Shown: positions 6,232 to 7,190 of the stretch, piece by piece
Layout of the letters: every line of letters starts with the position of its first letter
Numbering within the stretch: position 1 is the first letter of the stretch
NCBI GenBank assembly: GCA_026392135.1
Contig: JAPLCR010000521.1
Coordinates: forward strand, 1 to 7,190
DNA length: 7,190 bases
Source: Armatimonadota bacterium
GTDB taxonomy: Bacteria; Armatimonadota; Chthonomonadetes; Chthonomonadales; Chthonomonadaceae
Direction: 5' to 3'
Made by a program: the position numbers and the translations under genes
The notes under the pieces: model-generated
Told to the model about the DNA's origin: nothing
What the model saw: the letters and a program-made list of their open reading frames with translations, nothing else
Database searches by the model: none

Positions 6232-6295
6232 GGCGGTATAGTTTTTGAGGCGTGGCGAGAAGCCTACGACGCTGGGGATGTTGGAGATTAAGTGA
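6232..6295 (+). pseudogene. Remnant of the 3' end of a PD40 lipoprotein gene
   Basis: Between the two toxin-antitoxin pairs the sequence encodes, in two frames, GGIVFEAWR then EKPTTLGMLEIK followed by TGA. This matches the C-terminus of the lipoprotein upstream (RVVFATAWR, EKPTTLGILEIK). The two parts are joined at GGCGAG, where five bases (GCAAC) present in the intact gene are missing, so the frame is broken. Nothing of the rest of such a gene is present. It is a fragment left by duplication, recombination or insertion, and part of it may now serve only as the leader of the second antitoxin gene. Confidence 0.75.
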
Positions 6296-6299
6296 ACCT
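6257..6299 (+). repeat. Direct repeat, right copy (lipoprotein 3' end)
   Basis: This copy is 39/43 identical to 5528-5570. Three of the four differences are A to G changes (two at third codon positions, one in the stop codon, TAA to TGA), and the fourth is T to G. The bulk of the substitutions are silent or conservative, which suggests divergence while the copy, or its parent gene, was still under protein-level selection. Confidence 0.85.
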
Positions 6300-6306
6300 T
6301 GCTCTA

Positions 6307-6313
6307 AAGGAGG
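6307..6313 (+). promoter_or_regulatory. Ribosome binding site of the second antitoxin
   Basis: AAGGAGG ends eight bases before the ATG at 6322. This supports that start rather than the in-frame GTG at 6292, which overlaps the end of the lipoprotein remnant. Confidence 0.8.
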
Positions 6314-6321
6314 GTGGCGGT

Positions 6322-6588
6322 ATGAACGTGAGCAAAACCCTGTTTAAGGGGACATGGGAAGAGGCTATCAATCATGCGGGAGATATTCCGCGTAACCAGA
6401 TAGTCGTAATATCCGCTGTCACGGAGGCTTTCATCCCTGAAGAAGAGAACGCCTTTGGGGGCAAAAGCATCGCGGATATTCTCCAAGAGATAGGCTTTGT
6501 GGAAGAGCTGCCTGAAGACCTCAGCACGAACCCGAAATATATGGAAGGGTTCGGAGAGACTAAAAATCAGAGGATGCTTGAAACATGA
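6322..6588 (+). CDS. Putative antitoxin of the VapC-type toxin (no named family)
   Basis: The 88-residue acidic protein is identified as an antitoxin mainly by position: it precedes a PIN toxin and its TGA overlaps the toxin's ATG by four bases (ATGA). The N-terminus (KTLFKGTWEEAINHAGDIPRN, about 5-25) resembles a GTWEE-x-x-x-H-A segment that I associate with small proteins next to PIN toxins in environmental bacteria. I know of no characterised family name. There is no visible helix-turn-helix, ribbon-helix-helix or AbrB hairpin, so autoregulation by direct DNA binding cannot be claimed. The acidic C-terminal half (about 36-80) is likely to be the flexible toxin-covering part. The start at 6322 is chosen from the ribosome binding site eight bases upstream. 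Confidence 0.75.
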   Translation: MNVSKTLFKGTWEEAINHAGDIPRNQIVVISAVTEAFIPEEENAFGGKSIADILQEIGFVEELPEDLSTNPKYMEGFGETKNQRMLET

Positions 6589-6980
6589 CGCTTTGCGACA
6601 CTGGAATAATCGTCGCCGCGATAAACCTCTCTGACCGTCATCACACTCAGGCTATCACGCTTTTAGCGAATGTGCGCTCCCCGTTCGTCACTACATGGGC
6701 TTGCATGACCGAAGCAATGCACCTTGTTGGAGCGGCAGGGCAGGAAAAACTGCGAAGACTGATTGAAAACGAGGTATTTCGTTTCTATGTTGCGACGCAA
6801 GCAGATGCGTTGCGTGCGTGCCAACTCATGCGCTTATACGCGGACGCGCCAATGGATTTCGCGGACGCTTCGCTGGTCATCGCCGCAGAGAATATGAATA
6901 TCACACGAATCCTAACGCTCGACAGGCATTTCTACGCCTACCTTATCAATGGCAAAACACCTTTTGAGGTCTTGCCATAA
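6585..6980 (+). CDS. vapC: PIN-domain ribonuclease toxin, VapC type
   Basis: The 131-residue protein has the single PIN domain and usual length of VapC toxins. The acidic residues that bind the metal ions are all visible: Asp5 in CDTGIIVA, Glu43 in TTWACMTEAMHL, Asp91 and Asp94 in MDFADASLV, and Asp113 in RILTLDRHF. VapC enzymes are magnesium-dependent RNases that cut tRNA or rRNA at specific sites when released from their antitoxin. The target cannot be told from sequence. Translation is coupled to the antitoxin by the ATGA overlap. The catalytic set is complete, so the toxin should be active. The DUF4062 gene starts 33 bases later and may share the transcript. Confidence 0.92.
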   Translation: MTLCDTGIIVAAINLSDRHHTQAITLLANVRSPFVTTWACMTEAMHLVGAAGQEKLRRLIENEVFRFYVATQADALRACQLMRLYADAPMDFADASLVIAAENMNITRILTLDRHFYAYLINGKTPFEVLP

Positions 6981-6999
6981 GGTGCGACGCACGCTGAAC

Positions 7000-7004
7000 A
7001 GGGG
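7000..7004 (+). promoter_or_regulatory. Possible ribosome binding site of the DUF4062 gene
   Basis: AGGGG followed by an A-rich run lies nine bases before the ATG at 7014. It favours ATG 7014 as start, although the GTG immediately before it (7011) is in frame. Confidence 0.5.
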
Positions 7005-7013
7005 AAAAGAGTG

Positions 7014-7190
7014 ATGGATAAACGCTACCAGGTATTTGTTAGTTCCACCTATCAAGACCTTCAAGAAGAGCGTCAGGAAGTGATGCACGCCCTTCTTGAA
7101 CTGGACTGTATTCCATCGGGCATGGAGCTCTTCCCTGCCGCCGATGAAGCGCAGTGGAGCCTTATCAAAAAGGTGATTGACGATTGCGAC
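7014..7190 (+). CDS. Partial gene: DUF4062-domain protein (N-terminus only)
   Basis: The frame is open from ATG 7014 to the window edge, giving 59 residues. The opening KRYQVFVSSTYQDLQEER (3-20) followed by IPSGMELFPAADEAQW (33-48) and KKVIDDCD is the hallmark of DUF4062. This short N-terminal domain is usually joined to larger modules such as NTPase, TPR or other signalling domains, and has been noted in immunity-type multidomain proteins. What follows here is outside the window, so the full function is unknown. It is 33 bases after the VapC gene on the same strand and probably belongs to the same transcript or accessory island. Confidence 0.85.
   Translation, partial: MDKRYQVFVSSTYQDLQEERQEVMHALLELDCIPSGMELFPAADEAQWSLIKKVIDDCD

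Noticed and set aside
6292..6321. Earlier GTG start of the second antitoxin gene
   Set aside because: It overlaps the stop of the lipoprotein remnant and has no Shine-Dalgarno. The ATG at 6322 has AAGGAGG at ideal spacing.

Overview
The window looks like chromosomal DNA from a moderately GC-rich free-living bacterium. The GH172 (DUF2961) enzyme under a LacI-type regulator, the HEAT-like membrane protein, the PD40 lipoprotein and the dense toxin-antitoxin content would fit Armatimonadota (Chthonomonas/Fimbriimonas-like) or a similar environmental phylum. That is an inference from gene style only, because the window holds no rRNA or other phylogenetic marker.

Left half (1-3660, all minus strand). 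A LacI-family repressor gene (3590-2496) lies 48 bases ahead of a GH172 glycoside hydrolase gene (2447-786), which starts at TTG behind a perfect AGGAGGT ribosome binding site. A perfect 14-base palindrome with a central CpG sits 51 bases upstream of the repressor start and is a good candidate for its own operator. Together they form a small sugar-responsive unit: the repressor senses a carbohydrate and controls itself and the hydrolase. Further downstream, a partial gene (677 to the window edge) encodes a two-helix membrane protein with a HEAT-like cytoplasmic part. It has no stop inside the window.

Middle (3591-4411). An 821-base region has no convincing protein gene. It contains three perfect inverted repeats and a near-consensus sigma-70 promoter (TTGAAA, 18 bases, TATAAT). 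The promoter is followed by a structured stretch ending in a long-range stem and five T residues. This could be a small RNA or a regulatory leader of the next gene.

Right half (4412-7190, all plus strand). A lipoprotein with five or six PD40/TolB-like propeller repeats (TTG start) is followed within 23 bases by a toxin-antitoxin pair: an AbrB/MazE-like antitoxin and a Doc-type Fic-fold toxin. After a 100-base gap comes a second pair: an antitoxin of no named family and a VapC-type PIN ribonuclease. Next is the start of a DUF4062 protein, which runs off the window. The gap between the two pairs contains a decayed second copy of the 3' end of the lipoprotein gene, including its stop codon and the ribosome binding site region. 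The first toxin-antitoxin module is therefore bracketed by direct repeats of the lipoprotein tail. Both pairs overlap by four bases at the antitoxin stop and toxin start. The order lipoprotein, TA, tail remnant, TA, DUF4062 looks like an accessory or defence-type island built up by successive insertions or recombination.
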